From contig NZ_CAMFLA010000024.1 in NCBI RefSeq assembly GCF_945957525.1, forward strand, positions 1 to 55,894: 55,894 bases of DNA. The letters are read 5' to 3'. This DNA is from an uncultured Aquitalea sp. (lineage in GTDB: Bacteria; Pseudomonadota; Gammaproteobacteria; Burkholderiales; Chromobacteriaceae). The translations under genes were made by a program, and so were the position numbers. The notes beneath the pieces were generated by a model. The model was given only the letters and a program-made list of their open reading frames with translations, searched no databases and was not told where the DNA came from. Each line of letters starts with the position of its first letter. Positions within the stretch are counted from its first letter, which is position 1. This document shows positions 20,896 to 32,507 of this stretch, one piece after another.

Positions 20896-21513
20896 ATGGC
20901 CAAACTGTTTTTCCGCTATGCCGCCATGAACAGTGGCAAGAGCACGCAATTGCTGCAAATCGCCAACAACTACGAAAGCATGGGCAAGGCCGTACTGCTT
21001 TACACCGCCGCCATCGACGACCGCTTCGGCGTGGGCAAGATCACCTCGCGGCTGAATATCCAGCGGGATGCGCTGACTTTTGACCCGGAGCTGGATTTTC
21101 TTCAGCGCGACTATGCGGATATCGCCTGCCTGCTGCTGGACGAGGCGCAATTTCTCACCCCGGACCAAGTGTGCCAATTGCACCAGCTGGCGCACACCCG
21201 CAATGTGCCAGTGATCTGCTTCGGCCTGCGCATCGATTTTCGCGGCCACCCCTTCCCCGGCTCCGCCTGGCTGTTGTCGCGAGCGGAAGACGTGGAAGAG
21301 ATCAAAACCATCTGTGAATGCGGCAAGAAAGCCACCATGCACATCCGCATCGATGCCGACGGCCGCAGGGTGCAAGACGGCCCGCAAGTGGAAATCGGCG
21401 GAGAAACCCGCTACCGCGCCGTCTGCGGCCGCTGCTTTCATGTAGGCGAGCCGGACAGCCCGGCCTTGGCCGCGGCGGCCGGGGATGCGACACTGCCGGC
21501 CTCAGCCCACTGA
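20896..21513 (+). CDS. tdk: Thymidine kinase (type II)
   Basis: Tdk phosphorylates thymidine in the salvage route to dTTP. The 205-aa protein begins with the P-loop region AAMNSGKST, has the Walker B-like CLLLDEAQFL (about 75-84) and the zinc-binding lid (CECGKKATM followed by CGRCF). It sits 33 bp after mutL and 8 bp before sbcB, so the four genes mutL-tdk-sbcB-miaA may be one transcript. Confidence 0.97.
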   Translation: MAKLFFRYAAMNSGKSTQLLQIANNYESMGKAVLLYTAAIDDRFGVGKITSRLNIQRDALTFDPELDFLQRDYADIACLLLDEAQFLTPDQVCQLHQLAHTRNVPVICFGLRIDFRGHPFPGSAWLLSRAEDVEEIKTICECGKKATMHIRIDADGRRVQDGPQVEIGGETRYRAVCGRCFHVGEPDSPALAAAAGDATLPASAH

Positions 21514-21521
21514 ACAGCACC

Positions 21522-22952
21522 ATGTCCCACACTTTCTTCTGGCACGATTACGAAACCTTCGGCGCCGTGCCGCGCCAGGACCGCCCTTCGCAATTTGCCG
21601 GTGTGCGCACCGACGCCGAGCTGAATGAAATCGGCGAACCGGTGATGCTCTACTGCAAACCCGCCCCGGATTACTTGCCGGCGCCGGAAGCCTGCCTGCT
21701 CACCGGCATCACGCCGCAGCACTGCCTGCGACACGGCGTGCCGGAGCACGAATTCGCCGGCGTGATCGAGCGCGAACTGGCCACCCCCGGCACCATTGGC
21801 GTGGGCTACAACTCGCTGCGCTTTGACGATGAAGTGACGCGCTTCCTGTTCTGGCGCAATCTGATCGACCCCTACGCCCGCGAGTGGCAAAACCAGTGCG
21901 GGCGCTGGGACCTGCTGGATCTGGTGCGCGCCACCTTCGCGCTGCGTCCGGAGGGCATCGAGTGGCCGCTTCATGAAGACGGCCGTCCCAGTTTCAAGCT
22001 GGAACACCTCAGCGCCGCCAACGGCCTGCTGCACGAAGCAGCTCATGACGCCCTGTCCGATGTGCGCGCCACCATCGCACTGGCGCGGCTGATCCGCCAG
22101 CGCCAGCCCAAGCTGTTCGACTACTACCTCGCCTTGCGCCGCAAGGACGCGGTCAAGCTGCAACTCAACCTGCACGCGCCCAAGCCCCTGCTGCACATTT
22201 CCGGCATGTATGGCCCGGAGCGCGGCAACATCGCCATCGTCTGGCCGCTGGCCCAACATCCCGGCAACAGCAATGAAGTGATTGTCTGGGATCTGGCGCA
22301 AGACCCGGACCAGCTGCGCGGCCTGGGACCGGAGGCTATCCGCCAGCGGCTTTACACCCGCAGCGAAGACCTGCCAGAAGGCCTCACCCGCCTGCCCATC
22401 AAGACTATCCACATCAACAAGTCCCCCTTCGTCGTGGCCAATCTCAAAGTGCTGAGCGACGAGCGGCGCGAGCACTGGGGCATCAATATGGCGGACATCC
22501 AGCGCCATGCCGAGCACGCCGCCGCCCTGCCCGACCTCACCCCGGTATGGCGCAGCGTCTACCAGCGCGAAGACAACGGCCCGCGCGACGTGGACGAAAA
22601 TCTCTACGGCGGCTTTGTTTCCAACAACGATCGCAAGGTGCTGGCCCGCTTGCGCCAGCAAAGCGCGGGTTTGCTGACCAACGAAATGCCCTTTTTTGAA
22701 GACGCTCAACTCAACGAACTGCTGTTTCGCTACCGCGCCCGCAATTTTCCGGACACCCTCTCCGCCAGCGAGCAAGCCCGCTGGCTGGACTGGCGAGGGC
22801 AAAAGCTGCGGGACGGCTGCATTCCGGGCCGCACGCTGGCGTCCTTCCGCGAAGAACTGGCCGCGCAAGCGCCTGGCGACGACCCGCGCCGCGCCGAGGT
22901 GTTGCAAGCGCTGGCCGACTATCCTGCTCTGATCCTGCCGCCAGCAGTCTGA
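21522..22952 (+). CDS. sbcB: Exodeoxyribonuclease I
   Basis: ExoI degrades single-stranded DNA 3' to 5' and acts in mismatch repair and recombination. I place the start at ATG 21522, giving 476 aa, the size of E. coli ExoI. The DEDDh exonuclease motif I (FWHDYETFG) is at residues 5-13, motif II near [15 protein letters not shown] and motif III at [18 protein letters not shown]3-like and helical C-terminal domains follow. Its placement downstream of mutL fits a role in mismatch excision. Confidence 0.96.
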   Translation: MSHTFFWHDYETFGAVPRQDRPSQFAGVRTDAELNEIGEPVMLYCKPAPDYLPAPEACLLTGITPQHCLRHGVPEHEFAGVIERELATPGTIGVGYNSLRFDDEVTRFLFWRNLIDPYAREWQNQCGRWDLLDLVRATFALRPEGIEWPLHEDGRPSFKLEHLSAANGLLHEAAHDALSDVRATIALARLIRQRQPKLFDYYLALRRKDAVKLQLNLHAPKPLLHISGMYGPERGNIAIVWPLAQHPGNSNEVIVWDLAQDPDQLRGLGPEAIRQRLYTRSEDLPEGLTRLPIKTIHINKSPFVVANLKVLSDERREHWGINMADIQRHAEHAAALPDLTPVWRSVYQREDNGPRDVDENLYGGFVSNNDRKVLARLRQQSAGLLTNEMPFFEDAQLNELLFRYRARNFPDTLSASEQARWLDWRGQKLRDGCIPGRTLASFREELAAQAPGDDPRRAEVLQALADYPALILPPAV

Positions 22953-22978
22953 AAAACGGCCTCGCCTTTCCAGGGACC

Positions 22979-22992
22979 AAGTTGGCCGAAGG
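22979..22992 (-). repeat. Dispersed word, one-base variant (sbcB-miaA gap)
   Basis: The plus strand reads AAGTTGGCCGAAGG, which is CCTTCGGCCAACTT on the minus strand, one base from consensus. Intergenic. Confidence 0.7.
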
Positions 22993-23076
22993 CCCGCTCG
23001 CCATCAGGACAAGCCGCTGCCATCCGGCGGCGGCTTGTGCGACAATCGCCCCCTGTCCGATTTTCCGTTTTCCGCC

Positions 23077-24054
23077 ATGACCGATACCCCGCGCGCCCTG
23101 CTGTTGATGGGCCCCACTGCCTCCGGCAAGACCGGCCTCGCGCTGGCGCTGGCCCAGCGCTTTCCCGTGGAGATTGTCAGCGTGGACTCGGCTCTGGTGT
23201 ACCAGGGCATGGACATCGGCACCGCCAAGCCCAGCGCGGAGGAAATGGCGGTCTGTCCGCATCACCTGATCGACATCATCGATCCGCTGCAAACCTACTC
23301 GGCCTCGCGCTTTCATGCCGACGCCAATCGTCTGATCGCCGACATCCACGCGCGCGGCAAACTGCCGGTGCTGGCCGGCGGCACCATGCTCTACTACAAG
23401 GCGCTGCTGGAAGGCTTATCCGACCTGCCGCAAGCGGATGCCGAGCTGCGCGCCCGGCTGGACGCGGAAGCGGCGGAGCTGGGCTGGCCGGGCATGCACC
23501 GCAAGCTGGCGGCGCTGGACCCGGACACCGCCGCCCGCCTCAATCCCAACGATTCGCAACGCATCCACCGCGCACTGGAAGTCTGTCTGATCAGCGGCCA
23601 GCCCATGTCCGCGCTGATTGCTCGCGGCAAAGAAGCCGCCGCCAGTTTCCGCTTCCTGCCGCTGGCGCTGGCGCCCGAACAGCGCGGCTGGCTGCACGAA
23701 CGCATCGCGCTGCGCTTCCGGCTGATGATGGAGCAGAATTTTCTGCAAGAAGTGCGCACGCTTCGGCAAACCTGGCCGGCGTTGACGCCGGACCTGCCCT
23801 CCATGCGCTGCGTGGGCTACCGTCAGGCCTGGGATTATCTGGACGGTGCCTGCAGCGAGGCGGAATTCATCGAACGCGGCATCGCCGCCACTCGCCAGCT
23901 GGCCAAGCGGCAGCTCACCTGGATGCGCAGCCTGGACGTGCTGCCGGTGAACGCGCAACGCCCGGATGTGGAAACCGCCGTGCTGGACGCTTGCGAACGT
24001 TTCCTCGCCGGCCGCGACATGGCGGACAATCTGGTGTATCGCGGCGCCTTCTGA
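23077..24054 (+). CDS. miaA: tRNA dimethylallyltransferase
   Basis: MiaA transfers the dimethylallyl group to A37 of tRNAs reading UNN codons. The start ATG 23077 gives 325 aa beginning [23 protein letters not shown] with the P-loop. [24 protein letters not shown]-like [13 protein letters not shown], the GGTMLYY motif and [13 protein letters not shown] are all family hallmarks. It ends a plus-strand repair and modification cluster. mutL-miaA linkage is common in proteobacteria, with tdk and sbcB lying between them here. Confidence 0.97.
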   Translation: MTDTPRALLLMGPTASGKTGLALALAQRFPVEIVSVDSALVYQGMDIGTAKPSAEEMAVCPHHLIDIIDPLQTYSASRFHADANRLIADIHARGKLPVLAGGTMLYYKALLEGLSDLPQADAELRARLDAEAAELGWPGMHRKLAALDPDTAARLNPNDSQRIHRALEVCLISGQPMSALIARGKEAAASFRFLPLALAPEQRGWLHERIALRFRLMMEQNFLQEVRTLRQTWPALTPDLPSMRCVGYRQAWDYLDGACSEAEFIERGIAATRQLAKRQLTWMRSLDVLPVNAQRPDVETAVLDACERFLAGRDMADNLVYRGAF

Positions 24055-24116
24055 CGGCAAGCCCTGCGCCTTGGCCCTGGCGCTCTGCACAGTGTCATCA
24101 CCTGCGCCAAAGCAAG

Positions 24117-24146
24117 AAAAAAGCGGGCTGAGGCAGCCCGCTTTTT
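24117..24146. terminator. Bidirectional terminator between miaA and rlmF
   Basis: A 10-bp stem (24120-24129 with 24135-24144) is flanked by A-rich and T-rich runs. Confidence 0.9.
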
Positions 24147-24191
24147 CATTGCAACCCGCGCCTGCCTGCGTTCATGCGCAGGCAAGAACGG

Positions 24192-25151
24192 TCACACGCC
24201 CTGTTTGGCCGCCGCCACGCTCTGTTTCACCCACTCCAGGTGCGCCGCCTTGTCGAGGAAAGTCCAGGCCACAAAACGGCTGCGCTTCTGCCCCTGCCCC
24301 ATCGTCACCACCTTGCTGTGACGCGCCCCAGCATCCTTCACCGCGCGGCGAATGGCCGGCAGGTTGTCCTCGCGCGACACCAGACTGGTAAACCACAAGC
24401 ACTGGCGGGCATAGCGGCGACTCTCTTCCGCCATGCGGCCAATGAAGGCCACTTCGCCGCCTTGACACCACAGCTCATCCGCGCGACCGCCAAAGTTCAG
24501 CACCCCGCGACGCTCTTCCTTGCCCTTGCCCAGGTGACGCCACTTGCGCTCGGTGGCCTTGGCGGCTTCGTCGGCGGAAAGATGGAAAGGCGGATTGCAC
24601 ATGACCACTTCAAAGCGCTCGCCCTGACGCCATATGCCGTCGAACACCTGCTGGCTCTTGCGTTGCACGCGCAAGGCAATGCCTTCGGCCAAGCTCGGAT
24701 TGGCGCGCAGAATGGCGGCGGCGTTATCCAGCGCCGGCTTGTCGATGTCGCTGCCCACACAATCCCAGCCGTACTCGGCGCGACCAATCAGTACATAAAT
24801 GGCGCTGGCGCCGGTGCCCACGTCCAGCATGCGGGTGCGCGCCGGGGCCTGGCCGCCGCCGCTCTGACGCAGCAAATCCGCCACGCAATGCACATAATCG
24901 GCGCGCCCCGGGATGGGCGGGCAGAGATAGCCTTCGGGGATGTCCCAGTCACGCAGGCCGTACCACAAGCCCAGCAAGGCGCGGTTGAGGCACTTCACCG
25001 CCGCCGGGTCGGCAAAATCGATGCTGGTTTCGCCGGCGGGCGTGGTGACGAGATAGGCGGCAAGCTGCGGACACTCGGCTTGCAGCGCGACCAGATCGTA
25101 ACGGCCCTGATGGCGGTTGCGCGGATGCAGGCTGACGGAAGATGAACTCAT
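24192..25151 (-). CDS. rlmF: 23S rRNA (adenine1618-N6)-methyltransferase
   Basis: RlmF methylates A1618 of 23S rRNA. The 319-aa protein starts at ATG 25151 (MSSSSVSLHPRNRHQGRYDL). It contains the family's IDFADPAAVKCLNRALL block, WDIPEGYLCPPIPGRADYVH, SAM-binding MLDVGTGASAIYVLIG (about 105-120) and the catalytic NPPF motif in VMCNPPFHLSADEA. The C-terminal FGGRADELWCQGGE and SRFVAWTFL segments also match. It is monocistronic and convergent with miaA. Confidence 0.94.
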   Translation of the reverse strand: MSSSSVSLHPRNRHQGRYDLVALQAECPQLAAYLVTTPAGETSIDFADPAAVKCLNRALLGLWYGLRDWDIPEGYLCPPIPGRADYVHCVADLLRQSGGGQAPARTRMLDVGTGASAIYVLIGRAEYGWDCVGSDIDKPALDNAAAILRANPSLAEGIALRVQRKSQQVFDGIWRQGERFEVVMCNPPFHLSADEAAKATERKWRHLGKGKEERRGVLNFGGRADELWCQGGEVAFIGRMAEESRRYARQCLWFTSLVSREDNLPAIRRAVKDAGARHSKVVTMGQGQKRSRFVAWTFLDKAAHLEWVKQSVAAAKQGV

Positions 25152-25268
25152 GGCGGCAATGAAAACGTAAACAGGCGGGTGCGCAGTATCGCAGAAAACA
25201 GCGCGCTCCGTTTGAAAAGCCGCCGCGCTGTCTGTTGCGCTGGCGCGCAACAGATCGGTCCGGGCGTA

Positions 25269-26207
25269 CTACCCGGCCTCGCCGGTCAACGCCTCGGGGG
25301 CTGCCGGCGCCAGCTTCTGCAGCTCGGCGGATTGGGCCAGAATCAGCTGCCAGACCCTTTCCGCCACTGGCGACAAACCGTGGCGTTTACGACGAATCAG
25401 CATGATGGTGCGCTGGCGATAGGGCAGCAGCGGCAGCAGGCGCACCGGCGAGCCTTCCGGCACGGGCAGCGCCAGCCCCGGCGTCACCGTCACGCCCACG
25501 CCGGCCGCCACCAGCCGGAATACCGAGGTGGAGTGCCCCAGCTGCTGCGCCACCGGGCAGTGCGCACCGTATTCGCCCAGCAAGCGATCTATCAGACTGC
25601 GACTGCCGGACTGGTAATCCAGCAACACCAGCTTTTCACCGTGCAGTTGCCGCCACGCCACCGACGCCATGGCGGCGAAACGGTGGTCATTGCGACACAG
25701 TAGCCAGAAGCCGTCCGTCAGCAGCGGCCGGCAGTCGAGGTCGTCCAGATCATCCGCCTCCACCACGATGCCAAAATCTACCTCACCGGCGCGCACGCTA
25801 TCGATATTGAGTTTCTGCACCTGATCATGTACTTGCAGGTGCACCGAGGGCAGTTGCGCCCCGCAGGCGGCCAGAATGGCCGGCATCAGCCCACCGGACA
25901 GCGTGGGGCTGGTGGCCACGTGCACCGTGCCCTGCTCGCCTTCGGCCAACCTGCGGGTTTCCTCCAGCACCTGATCCAGTTGCTCCAGCTGCCGGCTCAG
26001 CGCCAGATAAAAACGTCGGCCGATATCGGTCAGCGCCACTTCGCGCGTGGTGCGGTCAAACAGCCGCACCGCCAGCTCGGCCTCCAACTCGCGAATGCTG
26101 CGGCTGACGGCCGATTGGGACAGGCCGATGGCGTCGCCGGCGCGACCGAAACCCTGCTGCCGCGCCACCGCCAGAAAGACTTCCAGTTGCCGCAAACGAA
26201 CATTCAT
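25269..26207 (-). CDS. LysR-family transcriptional regulator
   Basis: The 312-aa protein has the LysR N-terminal helix-turn-helix (RQLEVFLAVARQQGFGRAGDAIGLSQSAVSRSIRELEAEL, residues 6-45) and a C-terminal periplasmic-binding-like effector domain (about 90-295). It is transcribed away from a bile-acid:sodium-symporter-type gene, the arrangement in which LysR proteins usually control the divergent gene. Two copies of the palindrome ATCAATTGAT lie in the shared gap. The effector cannot be inferred. Confidence 0.93.
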   Translation of the reverse strand: MNVRLRQLEVFLAVARQQGFGRAGDAIGLSQSAVSRSIRELEAELAVRLFDRTTREVALTDIGRRFYLALSRQLEQLDQVLEETRRLAEGEQGTVHVATSPTLSGGLMPAILAACGAQLPSVHLQVHDQVQKLNIDSVRAGEVDFGIVVEADDLDDLDCRPLLTDGFWLLCRNDHRFAAMASVAWRQLHGEKLVLLDYQSGSRSLIDRLLGEYGAHCPVAQQLGHSTSVFRLVAAGVGVTVTPGLALPVPEGSPVRLLPLLPYRQRTIMLIRRKRHGLSPVAERVWQLILAQSAELQKLAPAAPEALTGEAG

Positions 26208-26218
26208 GCTGATTTCTC

Positions 26219-26258
26219 ATCAATTGATCCGATAAATCCATTTGTATGATCAATTGAT
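26219..26258. promoter_or_regulatory. Paired palindromes in the LysR/transporter gap
   Basis: The 10-bp perfect palindrome ATCAATTGAT occurs at 26219-26228 and again at 26249-26258, each followed by CC, exactly 30 bp (about three helical turns) apart. This suits cooperative binding of the divergently encoded LysR protein. Confidence 0.6.
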
Positions 26259-26304
26259 CCATTGTTCAATAGCGGCTCGTGTTTTCTCGATGACAGGTCA
26301 TGTC

Positions 26305-27294
26305 ATGTTCAAGATTCTGGATTCCTTCACCCTGGCGCTGATCGGCACTGTGACGCTGGCCAGCCTGCTGCCCGTGCACGGGCAATTCGCCGCGCTGATG
26401 GACGGCGTCACCACCTTTGCCGTCGCACTGCTGTTCTTCCTGCACGGCGCCAAACTGTCGCGCGAAGCGGTGATCGCCGGTGCCACCCACTGGCGTCTGC
26501 ATCTTCTGGTGATGGCCTGCACCTTTGCCCTCTTCCCCTTGCTGGGGCTGCTGCTCAAGCCGGTGCTGAGTCCACTGGTCACGCCCGACTTGTACCTGGG
26601 CATTCTTTATCTGTGCATGCTGCCTTCCACCGTGCAGTCTTCCATTGCCTTCACCTCGCTAGCCAAAGGCAATGTGCCTGCAGCCATTTGCAGCGCCACA
26701 GCGTCCAATCTGTTCGGCATCCTGCTCACCCCCCTGCTGGTGGGCATGCTGGTAGTGCATCGCGATGCCGGTAGCCAGGGCTGGCATTCGGTGCTGAATA
26801 TCGTCGAGCAGCTGCTGCTGCCCTTCATCGCCGGCCAGATCGCCCGCCGTCATATCGGCCGCTGGGTGGACAAGCACAAGGCCATGCTCAAATACGTGGA
26901 TCAGGGATCGATTCTGCTGGTGGTGTACACGGCTTTCAGCGCGGCAGTGTACAACGGGCTGTGGCAGCAGCTGCCCGCCAGCGCGCTGGCCGGGCTGGCG
27001 CTATGCTGCGTGGTATTGCTGGCCGTGCTGCTGCTGGCCACCACGCTGCTGAGCAAAAAACTGGGATTCAATGAAGAGGACCGCATCACCATCATGTTCT
27101 GCGGTTCTAAAAAAAGCCTGGCCAGCGGTGTGCCGATGGCCAAGGTATTGTTTGCCGGGCAAAGCTTTGGTGCGCTGATCCTGCCGCTGATGCTGTTTCA
27201 TCAGATCCAGCTGATGGTATGCGCCTTCCTCGCCCAGCGGTATCACCAGCGCTACGCGGAACGCGAAGCGGCCAACGCCGGCGCCGAGGCCTGA
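26305..27294 (+). CDS. Bile acid:sodium symporter (SBF/YfeH-type) family transporter
   Basis: This inner-membrane protein of about 329 aa has roughly ten hydrophobic segments. It carries family features such as FFLHGAKLSREAV (about 46-58), MLPSTVQSSIAFTSLAKGNVPAAICSA and ITIMFCGSKKSLASGVPMAKVLF. YfeH-type members transport unknown organic anions with sodium. I choose ATG 26305 (MFKILDSF), with an AGG about 8 nt upstream. ATG 26290 and an upstream ATG 26242 are in frame, but ATG 26242 would overlap the second palindrome. Control by the divergent LysR protein is likely. Confidence 0.88.
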   Translation: MFKILDSFTLALIGTVTLASLLPVHGQFAALMDGVTTFAVALLFFLHGAKLSREAVIAGATHWRLHLLVMACTFALFPLLGLLLKPVLSPLVTPDLYLGILYLCMLPSTVQSSIAFTSLAKGNVPAAICSATASNLFGILLTPLLVGMLVVHRDAGSQGWHSVLNIVEQLLLPFIAGQIARRHIGRWVDKHKAMLKYVDQGSILLVVYTAFSAAVYNGLWQQLPASALAGLALCCVVLLAVLLLATTLLSKKLGFNEEDRITIMFCGSKKSLASGVPMAKVLFAGQSFGALILPLMLFHQIQLMVCAFLAQRYHQRYAEREAANAGAEA

Positions 27295-27310
27295 TCAGGC
27301 CGGCAGGGGC

Positions 27311-27324
27311 AAGGTTGGCCGAAG
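27311..27324 (-). repeat. Dispersed word CTTCGGCCAACCTT (copy in transporter-uvrB gap)
   Basis: The plus strand reads AAGGTTGGCCGAAG. Perfect copy, 17 bp after the stop of the transporter gene. Confidence 0.8.
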
Positions 27325-27367
27325 CCAGCCGCCCCCGCACTGCGGAAGGTTACCGGCGCGCCGCAAC

Positions 27368-29380
<2,013 letters not shown>

Positions 29381-29618
29381 GGATATTTCTGAGCGGGTCT
29401 GAAGAATGGGAATTCTACGCCGATAAAAGGACGAACTCACCTGTTGTCGTTTCGTATCACTAATCGCGAATTTGCCCGCCGCAGAGGCGAAAGATTGTTT
29501 AAAATGCAGGCAACCCGATAACTATTCCGAGAGTCGGGATGACTGACCGGCAAGAATAAGCCGGCGGCATTCCGTGATGCCGTATCTCCAAATGACAAGA
29601 CACGGGAGTGTAAAAATC

Positions 29619-30488
29619 ATGCTGAGGAAATTCGCCGCCATTCTGGTGTCGGCCGCGCTGGCAATGCCGGCTGTCGCCGCGCCACCGCAAGGCGTCATGG
29701 TGGCCAGCCAGATGGCCGACCACGCGGTACCCCGTCTGAATTCCCATTCGGTGCTGGTGCTGAATGGCGTCACCGGCGAACCGCTTTACGAAAAGAACAT
29801 CCACCAGCGCATGCCCATCGCGTCCATCTCCAAACTGATGACCGCCATGGTGCTGCTGGATTCCGGCGTATCGCTGGATCAGGAAGTTTCCGTGTCCGAC
29901 GCGGAAATCGATCGCGTCAAGAACACCACCTCGCGCCTGGCCGTGGGCACCACGCTGACGCGCAAGGAAATGCTGCTACTGGCGCTGATGTCGTCGGAAA
30001 ACCGCGCCGCCGCCACTCTGGCGCGCACCGCGCTGCCCGGCGGCACGCAGGCCTTCGTGGAGCGCATGAACCACAAGGCGCGCAGCCTGGGCATGACCGA
30101 GACGGTTTTCTACGACCCCACCGGGCTTGATCTGCGCAACACGTCCACAGCGGCCGACCTCGCCCGCATGGTGAAAGCCGCCCACACCTATCCGCTGATC
30201 CGCGCTTTCACCACTACGCCTGAGCACCAGATCGTTTCCGTGCGCAACCGCCTGCTGCAATACCGCAACAGCAATGCGCTGGTGCGCGAAGGCACTTGGG
30301 ACATCAGCATCCAGAAAACCGGCTACATCCAAGAGGCCGGCCGCTGCATGGTGATGCAAGCCACGGTGGGTTCGCAGCCGCTGATCATCGTGCTGCTGGC
30401 CGCAGGCGGCAGCGCGGCGCGCTTCAACGACGCCCGCAACATCAAGACCTGGCTGGAAGCCCACCCGGCCAGCTGGCTGGCGGGTTAA
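29619..30488 (+). CDS. pbpG: D-alanyl-D-alanine endopeptidase (penicillin-binding protein 7 type)
   Basis: This is a low-molecular-weight PBP that cleaves D-Ala-meso-DAP cross-links in peptidoglycan. The 289-aa protein starts at ATG 29619 with GGGAG about 10 nt upstream and has a signal peptide (about residues 1-20, ending AVAAP). The three active-site motifs are present: SISK (S-x2-K), SEN (S-x-N) and KTG. The C-terminus lacks the membrane-anchoring helix of DacA-type carboxypeptidases, so it is probably periplasmic and loosely bound. A terminator follows. Confidence 0.93.
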   Translation: MLRKFAAILVSAALAMPAVAAPPQGVMVASQMADHAVPRLNSHSVLVLNGVTGEPLYEKNIHQRMPIASISKLMTAMVLLDSGVSLDQEVSVSDAEIDRVKNTTSRLAVGTTLTRKEMLLLALMSSENRAAATLARTALPGGTQAFVERMNHKARSLGMTETVFYDPTGLDLRNTSTAADLARMVKAAHTYPLIRAFTTTPEHQIVSVRNRLLQYRNSNALVREGTWDISIQKTGYIQEAGRCMVMQATVGSQPLIIVLLAAGGSAARFNDARNIKTWLEAHPASWLAG

Positions 30489-30501
30489 AAACCGCAGACG
30501 A

Positions 30502-30529
30502 AAAAGCCGGACACTGTCCGGCTTTTTTT
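30502..30529 (+). terminator. Terminator after pbpG
   Basis: The stem AAAGCCGGACA / TGTCCGGCTTT has almost no loop and is followed by a T7 run. Confidence 0.9.
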
Positions 30530-30630
30530 GCGTCCGATCACGCGCCGCTTACCTGCATGGCATCACGGGTTTCCTTTCCCAGCGCTTGCTGCTAGCGTTA
30601 GGGCTTTGCCCATGCAACCGGAGCGCAGCC

Positions 30631-31113
30631 TTGACCATTGAAATCCGTCCCGCCGAGCGCGGCGACGCCGCCCTCATCCTGCATTACATCCGCGAACTGG
30701 CCATCTATGAGAAGGCCGAACACGAAGTGGTGGCCAGCGTGACCGATATCGAAAGCTCGCTGTTCGACGCCAACTCTCCGGCCCGCGGACTGATTTGCCT
30801 GCAAGACGGGCATCCCGTCGGTTATGCGGTCTACTTTTTCAGTTACTCCACCTGGCTTGGCAAGTCGGGCCTCTATCTGGAAGACCTCTACATCACCCCC
30901 GCGGCGCGCGGCAGCGGCGCAGGCAAGTGCCTGCTGCGCCATTTGGCGAGGCTGGCGGTGCAACAAGGTTGCGGCCGTTTCGAATGGAGCGTGCTGGACT
31001 GGAATCAGCCCGCCATCGACTTTTACCAGTCCTTCGGTGCAGAACCACAGTCGGAATGGGTGCGCTACCGTCTGGCCGGCGATGCGCTGCAAAGGTTTGC
31101 CGAAGGGGCCTGA
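30631..31113 (+). CDS. GNAT-family N-acetyltransferase
   Basis: The 160-aa protein begins at TTG 30631 with GGAG 7 nt upstream, giving (M)TIEIRPAERGDAALILHYIREL. The acetyl-CoA-binding motif A is YLEDLYITPAARGSGAGKCLLRHLA (about 81-105), and the FEWSVLDWNQPAIDFYQSFGAEP block is typical of the diamine/polyamine acetyltransferase-like subgroup. Substrate is not predictable. A copy of the dispersed word lies in its last codons (31092-31106). Confidence 0.88.
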   Translation: MTIEIRPAERGDAALILHYIRELAIYEKAEHEVVASVTDIESSLFDANSPARGLICLQDGHPVGYAVYFFSYSTWLGKSGLYLEDLYITPAARGSGAGKCLLRHLARLAVQQGCGRFEWSVLDWNQPAIDFYQSFGAEPQSEWVRYRLAGDALQRFAEGA

Positions 31114-31130
31114 ACCGCGATCACGCCCAA

Positions 31131-31166
31131 GAAAAAGCCCGGATCTGCGCGGACCGGGCTTTTCTT
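31131..31166. terminator. Terminator between the GNAT gene and flgT
   Basis: AAAAGCCCGG and CCGGGCTTTT pair around an 11-nt loop, with A and T runs on each side, so it serves both convergent genes. Confidence 0.85.
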
Positions 31167-31223
31167 ATTCAAGCATTGCGCAAACCTTGCCCCGAGGCAT
31201 CCAGAGTCTGCGATTGACAGTAT

Positions 31224-32507
31224 CTACTTGCGGGTCATGAAGCGGACGTAATCACCCTCTTCCACCGGCAAACGGGCACTTTGCACCACCGCGATGGAAA
31301 AATTGGGCTGCACCTGAATCACCGACACGCTACCGGACAAGTCCTCCGGCACACCCAGCTCGCGCACGCCCCCACCGCTGCGCACCACCTCCGCCGATCG
31401 CGGTTTGTAGAGCAGCAACTGATCGCCCGTGGCAATGCCGTCCAGACCACCCACATTCAGGTATACGCGCTTGCCGCCATCCACTTTCACCACTTTGGCG
31501 GCCAAGGGAATGCAGGCCACCACGTCCGCCACTTCATTCGCCGCCTTGTCCAGCACGCCATTCACCATACGGCCATAATCGGTATCCCAGAAAGCCGCGG
31601 AGCCGAATGGCACCTTGATGGGAGACAGCACTTTGCCCTGCGCGACATTGCTGACGCGGCGGCTTGCCAGCACGGCGCCGGTCAGCGTGTCGTATACCCA
31701 GACCTCCATATCGAACTGGCGCGCAGTGGGACGGAATTTCACCGCCCCGCCCAGCAGATTAGCAAACGGGCCGTTGTAGTACATGCCTTGCTCGCTGACG
31801 TTGTTGGACTCATACAGACTGGCGCGCAGCGCCTTGTCCGTGACGGCGGTGGAGAGAATGCGACCGGCCACCACAAACTGGATGTCTTCCTTGCGACCGA
31901 TTTCATGCACGGTTTCCCAACCGGCGGCGGGCTCGCTGCTGTAGGAGTTGGACAGCACGGTCAGCCGGCCGGCATCGCGCACATCGAAACCACCCTTGGC
32001 CGACAGGCGACGCGCCAGATCGGTAGGCACCGAGGTGGCCAGCTCCTGCAAATCGTTGGCTTCCGCCGGGCGCACCACGTGGAAATAGGTAGTCAGCAAT
32101 TTGCGGCGCAATACGCGGCCTGCGGGCATGCCACAGGCGGCGCTTTGCGGCTTAGCCTGCGGCGTTGCCGCGCCGGCGGACGGGTCTATTCGCAGCTGGA
32201 CATGGTAAAGCCCATCCGCGCTGTACTCTTTCAACACCTTTACCTTGCCCTGCAAGGAAGGGGCGGACAGCGTGCTGGTTTCCGCCACATTGCCGGATTC
32301 CATCATTTGCAGGGATTTGAATTCGCCGCCCTGGCTGATGGCGGCTTGCTGCAGGGCATCGCGGATAGCCAGCTCGCGCGCGGCGGCCTGCCCGCCGTCC
32401 AGCGGCGCAATGCCCTCGGCGGTTACCGGCGCGGCTAACGCGAACGGTGAAAAAACAAATGCCGCCACAAGGGCGGCAACTGTGTAACGGAAAGTCCGTA
32501 TGGTCAT
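31224..32507 (-). CDS. flgT: Flagellar assembly protein FlgT
   Basis: In Vibrio, FlgT is a periplasmic component of the outer-membrane H-ring that stabilises the flagellar basal body. This protein of about 427 aa starts at ATG 32507 (MTIRTFRYTVAALVAAFVF) and has a signal peptide ending at AALA/APV. The N-terminal domain (AEGIAPLDGGQAAARELAIRDALQQAA) matches FlgT-N. A middle domain and a C-terminal domain with GGLDGIATGDQLLLYKPR follow. The start codon overlaps the flgP stop by one base (TGATG), so the two are translationally coupled. Confidence 0.85.
   Translation of the reverse strand: MTIRTFRYTVAALVAAFVFSPFALAAPVTAEGIAPLDGGQAAARELAIRDALQQAAISQGGEFKSLQMMESGNVAETSTLSAPSLQGKVKVLKEYSADGLYHVQLRIDPSAGAATPQAKPQSAACGMPAGRVLRRKLLTTYFHVVRPAEANDLQELATSVPTDLARRLSAKGGFDVRDAGRLTVLSNSYSSEPAAGWETVHEIGRKEDIQFVVAGRILSTAVTDKALRASLYESNNVSEQGMYYNGPFANLLGGAVKFRPTARQFDMEVWVYDTLTGAVLASRRVSNVAQGKVLSPIKVPFGSAAFWDTDYGRMVNGVLDKAANEVADVVACIPLAAKVVKVDGGKRVYLNVGGLDGIATGDQLLLYKPRSAEVVRSGGGVRELGVPEDLSGSVSVIQVQPNFSIAVVQSARLPVEEGDYVRFMTRK

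Noticed and set aside
21318-21521. Upstream extension of sbcB
   Set aside because: It overlaps the end of tdk and lacks similarity. ATG 21522 gives the exact ExoI N-terminus and length.
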